Origin: Akkermansiaceae bacterium
Lineage (GTDB): Bacteria > Verrucomicrobiota > Verrucomicrobiia > Verrucomicrobiales > Akkermansiaceae
Reading direction: 5' to 3'
Assembly (NCBI GenBank): GCA_030725745.1
Contig: JANRFH010000056.1
Span: 1-54,802, forward strand
Length of the DNA stretch: 54,802 bases
Positions within the stretch are counted from its first letter, which is position 1. Every line of letters starts with the position of its first letter. The position numbers and the translations under genes were made by a program. Below, piece by piece: positions 41,205-49,883 of this stretch. The notes beneath the pieces are model-generated. The model was not told the origin of the DNA, did not search any database, and saw nothing but the letters and a program-made list of their open reading frames with translations.

Positions 41205-42071
41205 TCATTCAGCGGCCTGCGAGGGCACTTGTTTGACGAATCTATCGATGGCCAGACAGCGCCCGGAAGCCACATCCACGTCGACAATGACTCCACAGAG
41301 TTTGACATCGCCTTTCGCTACGGGGAAACGGGTCGGCATTCCGGTCTGAAAACGCCATACGACTGACTCGATGCACCGCCCCAAAACGGATTCTTCCGGC
41401 CCGCACATGCCTGCATCAGTCAGGTAGCCGGTGCCTGCTGGGAAAATGGTATCGTCAGCAGTCTGTACGTGCGTATGCGTACCTACCACGAGCGAAACCT
41501 TGCCATCCAGCATCCTGCCCATGGCAATTTTCTCCGAAGTCGTCTCCGCATGGAAATCGAGAATGATGACATTCACGCCTTGCTCCCGTAGGCGGGCGAC
41601 CTCGGCATCTACGGAAAGAAACGGATTTTCCAAAGGCGGCTGCATGAAAGTCCTGCCCTGTGCCTGCATCACGGCAATCTTCCCTTTCGCCGTTTCTAAT
41701 ACCACGCTGCCCGCACCCGGCGTTTCCGCAGGATAGTTCAGCGGGCGCAGAAGTCTTGGCTCCGTGGGAAAATAGTCGACGATCTCCTGCTGATCCCACA
41801 CGTGATCCCCTGTGGTTATAACGGCTGCACCGGCACGGAGGAGGTCGATGGCGATCCTTGGAGTAATCCCCCGCCCCCCCGCCGAGTTTTCGCCATTTAC
41901 GATGATGAAATCGATGGCTTTGTCCTGCCGTATTCCGGTTAGTTCCGAGATTACCGCCTTTCTTCCGGGTTCACCGACGATATCGCCGAGGAAAAGCACA
42001 CGTATTGCGGAATCTAGCGGGGTATCGGTCATCTCGACGCAACTGTCTTTCATTTGCGGATCACCGGACAA
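41205..42071 (-). CDS. YmdB-like metallophosphoesterase (TIGR00282 family)
   Basis: 288 residues from TTG 42071, which has TAGGAG 7 bases upstream; ATG 42053 is the alternative. The fold shows RVLFLGDIVGEPGR, VNGENSAGGRGIT, TGDHVWDQQEI, LDFHAETTSEK and VVGTHTHVQTADD, the metal ligands of this family. YmdB of Bacillus hydrolyses 2',3'-cyclic nucleotides and affects biofilm and RNA turnover; the same chemistry is likely but unproven here. Its start is 10 bp after the stop of the long repeat protein, so the two are probably co-transcribed. Confidence 0.88.
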   Translation of the reverse strand: MSGDPQMKDSCVEMTDTPLDSAIRVLFLGDIVGEPGRKAVISELTGIRQDKAIDFIIVNGENSAGGRGITPRIAIDLLRAGAAVITTGDHVWDQQEIVDYFPTEPRLLRPLNYPAETPGAGSVVLETAKGKIAVMQAQGRTFMQPPLENPFLSVDAEVARLREQGVNVIILDFHAETTSEKIAMGRMLDGKVSLVVGTHTHVQTADDTIFPAGTGYLTDAGMCGPEESVLGRCIESVVWRFQTGMPTRFPVAKGDVKLCGVIVDVDVASGRCLAIDRFVKQVPSQAAE

Positions 42072-42081
42072 TCATAAACTC

Positions 42082-44709
42082 CTACTGCAGGGGAAAGGGT
42101 GCGTTTTTAAAGCGCTCATGCTGCTTGCGGATCATGATGTCGGACGGCGGCGTGGTCAGTGGATAAAAACTAATAGCTCGTGAAGACCACTGCAGAGCAG
42201 CCTTCCGATCGCCTTTCGCGAACTGGACTTCTGCCATTGTGTCGAGATACGCCGCCTGATCTGGGTTCTGTTCAAGGGCAGCAATCATATGTTTCTCAGC
42301 CTCTTCGAGATTTAGGCAAGCCCTTGCAGCAAGCCAGCCAGCCGTGTTGCGAGTGTTGTCGGATGCCGGGTATTTCTCAATGACAGCGGACAGCTTTTCC
42401 CATGATTTTGCAAACCAACCCGCGAGTTCCTTTTCCAGACCCGCCTTTCTGACCATTGGGAAAAAATCATCTGCGAGCACACCGTCGGTAATGAACAATC
42501 CATGCAACTCCTCCAGCATGGAGATCGCTCGTGCACGATCTTTATCAAGGAGCGAAAGCGCGCGCGCGAGATCCGCACTGAGCCTCGCCTTGGTATAAGT
42601 TTGTAGATCTTGACCAGTAAACTGGCTACTCACATGTACCTGCACCAGAGCCTCAAAGCAGGATGCAGCGATCTTCCAGTTCCCCTCTTCCAACATTTCC
42701 TGGGCGTAGTCCCCGAGGCTGTTGGCAAAATCCGTTCCTGACATATCCGCTTGAAATGCCGCACGACGATACCACTTCATCGCCCTCACAGGATCCTCTC
42801 CGTAGGTGTAGTGATCTCCGATTCTGTTACAAACCGAGGCCTGACCTAGAGCCAGTTTGTCTGCCCATTCATCATGCACTGCGGCTTCTTTTTCAAAACC
42901 CGCCTTACGAAGCGTCGCAGCAGCACGTGCATGGACTTCAGCAGAGGTACTGACCGCCGACATATTGTCTCGGAGTATTTCAGCCGCATCCCCCCACCTG
43001 TCTGCCGCGGTAAGGTATTTATCGATGTTCGACCACATCGTGCTTTCCTGAGTTAAAGCTTCCAGCATGTCCTTAGCCTTCAGTGCATTGGCGACATCTT
43101 GCCGTGATATTGCTAGGTTCAAGATCCTACGAATCAAGGGTTCACGCTCGTTTTCGGGACGCTCAGCCACATCATCCCATGCCGCCGCGATCCACTTCCT
43201 TGAGAGTTCCCCATTGTCCCCTCCAATCCCGAATAGTGCCATGAGCGCCCCCATCTTCTCCGCAGGTGCTATCTTGGGTTCCATTTCAGAAACCCAATTC
43301 ACCCACTCTATGATTTTGTCTTCAGCGCCGAAGGCTGCGTCAAATAATTCCGCCCAGCGATTATCGTCATCTACCGCCCAGCGTGTAGCGTGAGCCAGCG
43401 CAAATCCGGGAGCGCCCAAACCACCCTCGAGCTGCACACGTAGGTATTTTAGGAAAATCCCCTGCCTAGCTTCGGCTAATTCTTCCACAGGCTTAGAAAA
43501 TGCCGCCATGTATTCCTTTTCCATTCCCCTGAGCTCCATGAATCCGGCAAGCAGCAGCAGTTCCGTGAGCGTGTTATTTACTTCGTGGCTTTCCTCATCC
43601 TCTGCAGCAAGCAAGTTGCTGAACCTCTCTCCAACCCATTTGCCATACTCGGGGTTTTCAGAATCAATCCCAAGAATCGCGAGCGCCTCCGGTATACGCT
43701 CCGATGACATGAAGTAGAGAAACGCGAAGTTCGAGTTATTTTCCACCAGCGACTTTTCGGCAGGAGCAATACGCAACAGTGCCGCAAGCGATGCGATGGC
43801 ATGTTCACTTTCGTCTCCATCTTGAGACTTCGCCGCCGCCATGAGAGGTGCGAAATCCGCTTCTCCGATACGCACACCATCCCAGCGCTTCAGCGCCAGA
43901 TCCACGTAGGAATCCATTGCCGCCATGTCGGGATCGCCCATCCCATTTTGCTGTAGCCATAGCGTCGGGTCACCTGCCAAGACTTTGAGCCCAGCAAGCT
44001 GCTGAGAACGTCTGACTGTTGATGCCACTTTAACCGCGCCTTCGAGATCGCCCTTGGCACGCAGCAAAGTAATTTCCCAGAGCCCGGTGGGAACATTCGC
44101 AGGAGGCTCAGGCATCTTCATACCGTCTTCCAATAAGCCCATATTCCGGTATAGGCAGGCTAGAGCCATCATATCCATCGGCTCCATCGCAGACATTTTC
44201 AGTAACTCCTCCGCGGTAGAATAATTGTCTTCGGTAATAGCTACTCTCGCACCTGCGATAGCCACTCCTCGGATGACAGGTAGAAGCCTAATTTTCGTCT
44301 CTGGCTCGGACTCCATCTCCACGAGTTTGAGCACTTGGAAATATGCTCGGCGTGATTTTAGTTTCGCCAGCAAATCAACCTTGGTCTCGATGTTCGCGTC
44401 GCGGTAAAGGCGAATCAGGCCGAGAATATCTGCAGGTGTCTCCGGGGTAATGCGCAACTCCACTTTCTCCAGCACCTCCATGGCACGCAATGCCGTTTCC
44501 GGATCATCGGACTGCGCAGCTTTGCGCAATTCCGGGACGGTCGGCGCCCCGATGAGCCAGAGTTCAGCGGTGGCTTCCTCTCTGTCACGATAAGAATCCG
44601 AACCGAGCCTTGAAACGATCTCGGCAATATTTTCAGGCGAAAGCTCCGCAGCCTCCATACACGGAACAAATGCAAAGAGTATGGCTGAAACCAAAGTTAG
44701 AAATTTCAT
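42082..44709 (-). CDS. Long secreted helical-repeat (TPR-like) protein
   Basis: 875 residues with a signal peptide (FLTLVSAILFAFVPCMEA). The mature part begins with a HEAT-like pair (EEATAELWLIGAPTVPELRK; DPETALRAMEVLEKVEL), then many degenerate alpha-helical repeats. Examples that look TPR-like are DPVRAMKWYRRAAFQAD and, at the C-terminus, CLNLEEAEKHMIAALEQNPD with AKGDRKAALQWSSRAI. Such proteins are scaffolds; no enzyme motif is present. Function unknown. It is followed at 10 bp by the YmdB-like gene. Confidence 0.83.
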   Translation of the reverse strand: MKFLTLVSAILFAFVPCMEAAELSPENIAEIVSRLGSDSYRDREEATAELWLIGAPTVPELRKAAQSDDPETALRAMEVLEKVELRITPETPADILGLIRLYRDANIETKVDLLAKLKSRRAYFQVLKLVEMESEPETKIRLLPVIRGVAIAGARVAITEDNYSTAEELLKMSAMEPMDMMALACLYRNMGLLEDGMKMPEPPANVPTGLWEITLLRAKGDLEGAVKVASTVRRSQQLAGLKVLAGDPTLWLQQNGMGDPDMAAMDSYVDLALKRWDGVRIGEADFAPLMAAAKSQDGDESEHAIASLAALLRIAPAEKSLVENNSNFAFLYFMSSERIPEALAILGIDSENPEYGKWVGERFSNLLAAEDEESHEVNNTLTELLLLAGFMELRGMEKEYMAAFSKPVEELAEARQGIFLKYLRVQLEGGLGAPGFALAHATRWAVDDDNRWAELFDAAFGAEDKIIEWVNWVSEMEPKIAPAEKMGALMALFGIGGDNGELSRKWIAAAWDDVAERPENEREPLIRRILNLAISRQDVANALKAKDMLEALTQESTMWSNIDKYLTAADRWGDAAEILRDNMSAVSTSAEVHARAAATLRKAGFEKEAAVHDEWADKLALGQASVCNRIGDHYTYGEDPVRAMKWYRRAAFQADMSGTDFANSLGDYAQEMLEEGNWKIAASCFEALVQVHVSSQFTGQDLQTYTKARLSADLARALSLLDKDRARAISMLEELHGLFITDGVLADDFFPMVRKAGLEKELAGWFAKSWEKLSAVIEKYPASDNTRNTAGWLAARACLNLEEAEKHMIAALEQNPDQAAYLDTMAEVQFAKGDRKAALQWSSRAISFYPLTTPPSDIMIRKQHERFKNAPFPLQ

Positions 44710-45007
44710 GGACTCCTAAAAATGAACCAATCGCAGGATTTTTCAACCCCCGCGATCAGTTCGGAAAAAAGAAAAGGATAACCGCTGTGCCGTCCTTGGG
44801 GCTATGAGCCACGTTCCGGAGACTCAACAGGTGGGATCGTCCAAAGGGTTGCATGTCTTCCTAAGAAGGCATGACAGTCGCCAGTTGGATAATGATCCCT
44901 ATTATTAACATCGGTCCGGGCTAGCTTCCAAAATGGTCGAACACAGCAGTAGGCCGTCAAACTATCCACTGAAGTCTGTCCGCGCAATCGGCTTTTTCTC
45001 TAATCTT
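44710..45007. other. Intergenic region with a stable hairpin; no gene recognised
   Basis: 298 bp between the repeat protein and upp. It contains a 9-bp hairpin (CATGTCTTC, CTAA loop, GAAGGCATG; one GT pair) near 44850-44872, and further partial palindromes, but no convincing open frame. The size and structure would fit a small RNA or an upp leader, but no consensus motif of tmRNA, SRP RNA, RNase P RNA or a known riboswitch was found by eye. Confidence 0.35.
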
Positions 45008-45628
45008 TCAAAACGTCCCGAATAGCCGATCCCCCGCATCACCAAGCCCTGGAAGGATGTAGCCCTTTTCGTTCAGACAACGGTCAATCGCCGCCGTGTA
45101 GATCGGCACATCTGGATGGGCTTCTTCGAGCGTCGCAATACCTTCAGGAGCTGCCAGGAGCGAAACAAAACGTATCCTCTTCGCCCCGGCCTCTTTCAAT
45201 GTCGTTACCGATTGTGCCGCAGACCCGCCCGTCGCCAGCATAGGATCCAGCAGGATCAGTTCCGCTCCAGCCATCTTCGCAGGATGTTTCAGATAATAGG
45301 CTTCCGGTTGGAGCGTCTTTTCGTTCCGCGCCATACCTAAGTGAGCGACGGCTGCCTCAGGCATCAGATCCAAGAAACCATCCAGAAAACCAAGCCCAGC
45401 TCTAAGGATCGGCACGAGCACCACGGGCCGCAATGTTTCAGTGCCCGAGGTTAGCTCCAGAGGAGTCGTGCACTCCACCACCCTGCACTCTAGATCCGAC
45501 GTCACAGAGGGAACCATCAGTGAGGCGATGCGTCTCACACGCTGACGAAACTCGTGACTCGGACAATCCGGATTCCGAAGGCGGGTGAGCTCATGCGAAA
45601 TCAGCGGATGGTCGATGAGGTGCGTCAT
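45008..45628 (-). CDS. upp: Uracil phosphoribosyltransferase
   Basis: 206 residues. VPILRAGLGFLDGFLDLMP, AYYLKHPAKM and the PRPP loop LLDPMLATGGSAAQSVTTL identify the enzyme; the C-terminus YILPGLGDAGDRLFGT binds uracil. It makes UMP from uracil and PRPP (pyrimidine salvage). Its start is 1 bp from the stop of the NtrC-type regulator, so the two may be co-transcribed. Confidence 0.95.
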   Translation of the reverse strand: MTHLIDHPLISHELTRLRNPDCPSHEFRQRVRRIASLMVPSVTSDLECRVVECTTPLELTSGTETLRPVVLVPILRAGLGFLDGFLDLMPEAAVAHLGMARNEKTLQPEAYYLKHPAKMAGAELILLDPMLATGGSAAQSVTTLKEAGAKRIRFVSLLAAPEGIATLEEAHPDVPIYTAAIDRCLNEKGYILPGLGDAGDRLFGTF

Positions 45629-45629
45629 G

Positions 45630-47018
45630 TTAAACTTTGTCTTTGGAAGCTAGTATGCGTTTTACATCAGCAACTTGCACGCCAAGAGCCGCAGCAGCTT
45701 CCTTGATATCGCCTCCTGAACGATCCAGAAGCCGACCTATCACCTGCCGGGAAAGCCAATCCATCAACGGCGTGTCCGAGGGCGCGGAGTTGATCACCTG
45801 ATCGAGACCATGCGCTAGCGCGGATGTCCTCGCAGGTGCCGAAGCAAGCGGGATATCCGCAGGCAGTAAGATATTCGAAGAAGCGAGTGCACAGGCACGT
45901 GCGATGGTGTTTTCCAACTCGCGGACATTTCCCGGCCAATGATGCTCCGAGAGGGAAGCCGACGCTTCGGCGGAAATCCTGATCCTTGCCATCCCGTTTT
46001 TACGCGTGATGCGCTGGAGGAAATACTCGGCCAGCAACGGGATATCCTCTGGCCTTTCGCGTAGTGGTGGGATGCGAAGCTCTACGACGTTGAGCCTGTA
46101 GAAAAGATCTTCGCGGAAACGACCTGCCGTCACTTCCTGCGCAAGGTTCTTGTGCGTAGCCGCAACGATTCTCACATCTGTCTTAAGCGTGTCGTTAGAA
46201 CCGACCCTTGAAAAAGTTCCATCCTGCAACACCCGCAGGAGTTTCACCTGAATCGAGAGTGGCATATCGCCGATCTCATCTAGGAAAAGTGTGCCGCCAT
46301 CTGCCTGCTCGAAGCGCCCTTCACGCTTCGCGATCGCGCCCGTGAAGGAACCCTTTTCATGGCCAAAAAGCTCACTCTCTAGCAAGTTCTCAGGGATTGC
46401 ACCGCAGTTGATCGTAATCATTTCCTGCTGACGGCGAGGGCTGTATTCATGCACCGCCTTCGCGACCAACTCCTTGCCGGTGCCGCTCTCGCCGGAAATT
46501 AAAATCGGCGCATCAGAGCGCGCCACACGACCTACGAGTTTAAAAACATCCTGAAGCGCGCGGGATACTCCGATAATCTTCACCCGCCCATCCTGGCTCG
46601 GCGTTTCATCAGTAGGATGCACAGCTCCCCTTCTGTCCTCCACCGTCTGCAAGGCAGTCTCGACTACTGGGCGCAGCTCGAAGGAAAGCGACTCTTTCCT
46701 CAAGACATCGTGCGCACCTTTTTGCGTTGCCTCGATAATCTGCCCGGTCGTAGGGAAACCCGTCGTGAGAATAACTAGAGTATCGGGGCTCTGCGTCCGG
46801 ATACGCCCAAGAAGATCCATGCCGTCGAAGGGCTGGATGTTCATCGCAGTGACCACCACATTCACCGCCGTCTTTTCGATCACTTTGATCGCCTTGCCTG
46901 CATCATCACAACGCAGAATCCTAAGTCCCTTGGCGGCAAGGTGTTTTGTCGCCCAGTCGAGAAAGTCCAGGTCAGGATCGACGAGGAGTAGTGTTTCTTC
47001 TGGAAGGATGTCTGCCAT
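45630..47018 (-). CDS. Sigma-54-dependent regulator with degenerate receiver domain
   Basis: 462 residues from ATG 47018. The N-terminal domain has the fold of a receiver ([27 protein letters not shown]), but the phospho-acceptor is lost: [13 protein letters not shown] has Ala58 where Asp belongs, and the late Lys appears as RKESL. The AAA+ domain is complete: [16 protein letters not shown], intact GSFTGA loop, [23 protein letters not shown] Fis-type HTH ends the protein ([19 protein letters not shown]). It should activate sigma-54 promoters, but not through classical phosphorylation. Adjacent to upp (1 bp) and downstream of the protease pair. Confidence 0.92.
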   Translation of the reverse strand: MADILPEETLLLVDPDLDFLDWATKHLAAKGLRILRCDDAGKAIKVIEKTAVNVVVTAMNIQPFDGMDLLGRIRTQSPDTLVILTTGFPTTGQIIEATQKGAHDVLRKESLSFELRPVVETALQTVEDRRGAVHPTDETPSQDGRVKIIGVSRALQDVFKLVGRVARSDAPILISGESGTGKELVAKAVHEYSPRRQQEMITINCGAIPENLLESELFGHEKGSFTGAIAKREGRFEQADGGTLFLDEIGDMPLSIQVKLLRVLQDGTFSRVGSNDTLKTDVRIVAATHKNLAQEVTAGRFREDLFYRLNVVELRIPPLRERPEDIPLLAEYFLQRITRKNGMARIRISAEASASLSEHHWPGNVRELENTIARACALASSNILLPADIPLASAPARTSALAHGLDQVINSAPSDTPLMDWLSRQVIGRLLDRSGGDIKEAAAALGVQVADVKRILASKDKV

Positions 47019-47111
47019 GCAATGTTGGAAAGACTGTGGAAATGAAGGTTTTTCCCGGAAAATGCAAGAGCCTTCCGACATCCGCCAGTCAGCTACAAAT
47101 GTTGCATAAAC

Positions 47112-48137
47112 CTAATTTTTCGACTCTCTGAGCATCCTTTCGGAAAGTTCGCGCAGTTCCTCCACAGGTATCGCAAATGTCTCAGCGCGGTTGGCTCGGG
47201 CAATATTCATCCCTACCAGATGACCCTCCAGATTGATCACTGGGCCGCCCATTGTCTGGCTATTTGCTAAAATATCATGCTGGATCACACGCGGGAAACC
47301 ACTCCGGCGTTTCGAGAAATCGCCGCTCATTTGATCATTCCGGTCAGCTTCTGCAAAAAGCTCACCCCTAGCGGAAAGCTCCACCTCTAGCTCTAGTGAT
47401 TCTTTTTTACGAATTAACGAGATCGAAACCTTGTCACCTTCCTTTTTCCCCTCCAGCGCCTCAACTAATCCTTCCAGATCCTTCACCTCCACACCATCCA
47501 CTGCTTTCAAGATATCCTCCGCCTGCATCCCTGCGGTCTCTGCACCCCCACCTTCCGTTACAGCTTTGATCACCAGCTTATCCTTGTCGTTCCCGAGCTC
47601 GACTCCTAGCACCACGCCACCATCCGCCGGGATCTCCCGCGCATTCGCGCTAATCACCCCGGCCAGCACCCTGCGCTTCGTCCTGCTCGTCGCTCCGTTC
47701 ACCACCACCCATGTCCCCTGCGCGAGATCGCTAGATTCCGCAAAAACCGCCGGCTCCAGCCGTTCCCCATCCACCTTCACCAGCGCCACATCCCAACGCG
47801 CATCCACAGAGATCACTACGACATCCTTGTAAGACTCCTTGTCCACCCTAACGGAAAGATCCTCTATCCCCTCAATCTCGCTCGCTTTTGTCAAAACATA
47901 GCCGTCCTCCGAAATTACCACCCCATACGCGATCTCATCACGCCCGTCATAGAAGACCGCGCTGCACTTCTGAATCACCTCCGCCTGCGGCGAAAATACA
48001 GCCAGCACCGTATCTCCGGTGATGCGGAAGGTCGTTTCCAGACTCTGCTGCGCGGAAACCACACCTGCACAGGCCAGCCATAAAACCGCGAGCCTAGCGC
48101 GAACCGAGCTGCATCTTGATCGTTTCATTTTTTCCAT
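47112..48137 (-). CDS. HtrA-like pseudoprotease with PDZ inserted in the trypsin fold
   Basis: 341 residues from ATG 48137 (ATG 48128 is also possible). It overlaps the upstream protease gene by about 44 bp. A signal peptide (VLWLACAGVVSAQ) precedes a trypsin-like domain. The catalytic His position reads VLTKASEI (Ser86 for His), Asp116 remains in RWDVALVKV, and the Ser position reads QTMGGPVINLEG (Met296). In normal HtrA the order is His, Asp, Ser, then PDZ; here a PDZ domain (about 170-255: VIKAVTEGGGAETAGMQAED) lies between Asp and the Ser site. The C-terminus AETFAIPVEEL matches the end of the HtrA protease domain. It cannot be an active protease. A binding, sensing or regulatory role beside the active paralogue is likely. 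Confidence 0.85.
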   Translation of the reverse strand: MEKMKRSRCSSVRARLAVLWLACAGVVSAQQSLETTFRITGDTVLAVFSPQAEVIQKCSAVFYDGRDEIAYGVVISEDGYVLTKASEIEGIEDLSVRVDKESYKDVVVISVDARWDVALVKVDGERLEPAVFAESSDLAQGTWVVVNGATSRTKRRVLAGVISANAREIPADGGVVLGVELGNDKDKLVIKAVTEGGGAETAGMQAEDILKAVDGVEVKDLEGLVEALEGKKEGDKVSISLIRKKESLELEVELSARGELFAEADRNDQMSGDFSKRRSGFPRVIQHDILANSQTMGGPVINLEGHLVGMNIARANRAETFAIPVEELRELSERMLRESKN

Positions 48138-49080
48138 CTCGTATGATCTCTAATTCCAGTTTGTCGCCCGGTGCCATTTCGGCAAGCAACTCCTTCATAC
48201 GCTCCTTTGTCTCCGTTTTCTCACCATTAAAACTCTTGATAACATCACCAACTACGAGCCCTTCATTTTCCGCAGGACTGCCCTTGCCAACCTTGGTGAT
48301 CTCCAACCCGCCATCCACAGGCTCCGTGCCCACTCCTAGAAAGCCTTTTCCTATTTCAGGCTTTTGCGCGAACGGCCCCTCGCCGATGAACTCCGATTTC
48401 ATCATCCTGTCCCAGCTATCCAAAAAGACACGCACCGGCACATGCATATTTACCGGCAGCTGCGGCCCCACACGTGAGTGAATCCCGATCAAGCGCCCAT
48501 CCATATCAAACAACGGCCCGCCCGAATCCCCACCGATCAACGTGCCATCGGTCTGAATCGTGTTATTCGCCATCCGCACCAGCCTAGCGATGCGCACGAC
48601 AGCTCCGCGCTCTTTTTTAAATCCCCCGGAATGCCCTAGTGAGAAAACCCAATCACCCAGCTTCGTATCATCCGTCTGATTCACCTCGACGAAGGGATAC
48701 CCGTTTTCATTCGGTGCATCTTCCAAAATCTGGATCAAAGCCGCATCAGTCTCCGCCATCAGCCCCAGCGTTTCCGCCTTCAACTTCGTCCCATCTTCCA
48801 TGATGATCGTCACCTTCTTTCCCACCGCCGTGGAAACGTGAGCCGCCGTCATCACCAGACCGTCTTTAGATACGATCACGCCGCTCCCCGTTCCCTCACC
48901 AAGATCCACACACACAGTAGCTGCCTCGGCATTTGGCAGCGCCGCCTGCAATGCAGCCTGTATCTCAAGTAGATCCTCCAGAGACTCGGGAGCCTTCTTG
49001 GAATTCAATGGGAAAGCACTCGCAAGAGGTGGCAACCCGAGCGAGATAGACAGAATAAGGGCTTTTGCGATTTTTGACAT
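48094..49080 (-). CDS. HtrA/DegP-like serine protease, one PDZ domain
   Basis: 328 residues from ATG 49080. Signal peptide (ALILSISLGLPPLASA). Trypsin-like domain with a complete triad: His81 in LVMTAAHVST, Asp112 in AETDAALIQI and Ser186 in IGGDSGGPLFDMDG. A single C-terminal PDZ domain (about 235-325: GFLGVGTEPVDGGLEI, GSPAENEGLVVGDVIKSFNG). It should act in the periplasm as a quality-control protease. The stop region overlaps the start of the pseudoprotease gene, indicating coupled translation, and the VOC gene lies 1 bp upstream. Confidence 0.92.
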   Translation of the reverse strand: MSKIAKALILSISLGLPPLASAFPLNSKKAPESLEDLLEIQAALQAALPNAEAATVCVDLGEGTGSGVIVSKDGLVMTAAHVSTAVGKKVTIIMEDGTKLKAETLGLMAETDAALIQILEDAPNENGYPFVEVNQTDDTKLGDWVFSLGHSGGFKKERGAVVRIARLVRMANNTIQTDGTLIGGDSGGPLFDMDGRLIGIHSRVGPQLPVNMHVPVRVFLDSWDRMMKSEFIGEGPFAQKPEIGKGFLGVGTEPVDGGLEITKVGKGSPAENEGLVVGDVIKSFNGEKTETKERMKELLAEMAPGDKLELEIIRDGKNETIKMQLGSR

Positions 49081-49081
49081 A

Positions 49082-49459
49082 CTAGCGTTCCAGTATTTCC
49101 ACCTCGTAACCATCAGGATCCGTCACAAATGCCATTTTCCTCTCCCCGCTGGAGAACTTCTCACGCCACCCGCCCGGCCAGATCTCGATCCCCGCCTTCT
49201 CCACCATATCGCAATAGCCAATGATATCCGGCACCCCCAACGCAGTGTGCATGAGATCCTCGGGACAGCTTTTCTCATAGTCCGGCGAATAGGTCAGCTC
49301 TAGGAAAACGTCATTCCCCTCCAGCTCCAAGAACGCCAGCTTATTGCCCTGCGGCGAATCCTTGCGCTCACCCAGCTTGTATCCGAGCTTCTCATAAAAC
49401 GAAATTGAATCCTCCAGACTTTTCACTCGGATACGTGTGTGCAAAAACTTGATTTTCAT
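49082..49459 (-). CDS. Glyoxalase I-like VOC-family protein
   Basis: 125 residues. Two beta-alpha-beta-beta-beta units: FLHTRIRVKSLEDSISFYEK and MHTALGVPDIIGYCDMVEKA. The metal ligands of glyoxalase I are present as His in LHTRI, Glu in FLELTYS, His in MHTALG and Glu near the end (YEVEILE). It resembles GloA (lactoylglutathione lyase), though the exact substrate is not certain. It precedes the HtrA gene on the same strand with 1 bp between. Confidence 0.87.
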   Translation of the reverse strand: MKIKFLHTRIRVKSLEDSISFYEKLGYKLGERKDSPQGNKLAFLELEGNDVFLELTYSPDYEKSCPEDLMHTALGVPDIIGYCDMVEKAGIEIWPGGWREKFSSGERKMAFVTDPDGYEVEILER

Positions 49460-49509
49460 CTCACAAACCTAGCCAGCCTCCGCCTCCCCGCAAGCCCCAC
49501 TTCGCCTTC

Positions 49510-49797
49510 ATGAATTTCACCGAAATCGACCGCGAGGACTTCCGCAACCTCCTCGCGGAAATCCATCGCACCCACATGCCTTTCGGCATGTTCGGAAAGG
49601 AAAAATACCCACCCCACGGCGTCCCCATCATCGACCTCCCTGAGGAATACCTCATCTGGTTCAAACAACGCAGCTTCCCCAAAGGCCGCCTCGGCGAACT
49701 CATGGCCCACGTCTGCGAAATCAAAGAATGCGGCATGGACTCGCTCTTCAACCCCATGCGCCAAGCCAACGGCGGCCGCACGAAGCTGAAACTTTAA
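49510..49797 (+). CDS. DUF3820 family protein
   Basis: 95 residues. MPFGMFGKEKYPPHGVPIID followed by LPEEYLIWF and a Gly/Leu-rich helix (GRLGELMAHVCEIKECGMD) matches DUF3820, a small cytoplasmic family of unknown function. Divergent from the VOC gene and convergent with argJ. The last codons and TAA stop (49795-49797) lie inside an AT-rich repeat. Confidence 0.83.
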   Translation: MNFTEIDREDFRNLLAEIHRTHMPFGMFGKEKYPPHGVPIIDLPEEYLIWFKQRSFPKGRLGELMAHVCEIKECGMDSLFNPMRQANGGRTKLKL

Positions 49798-49821
49798 ACT
49801 CTAAATTTTAAACCTCAATTC
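49788..49821 (-). repeat. 34-bp AT-rich repeat, copy D
   Basis: GAAACTTTAAACTCTAAATT and onward to CCTCAA; about 28 of 34 positions match the reverse complement of copy B. It carries the stop codon of the DUF3820 gene and faces copy E 28 bp away, so the two can form a long hairpin between the convergent genes. Confidence 0.75.
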
Positions 49822-49849
49822 AGAGAAAACTGATCGCCAAACCCCATCT

Positions 49850-49883
49850 TCCTTCGAGTTTATAGTTTAAAATTTAAAGTTTC
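49850..49883 (+). repeat. 34-bp AT-rich repeat, copy E
   Basis: TCCTTCGAGTTTATAGTTTA and onward to AAAGTTTC; 30 of 34 positions match copy C. It overlaps the argJ stop (49882-49884, minus strand). With copy D it makes an inverted pair with a short centre, like a MITE or a bidirectional terminator. Confidence 0.78.
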
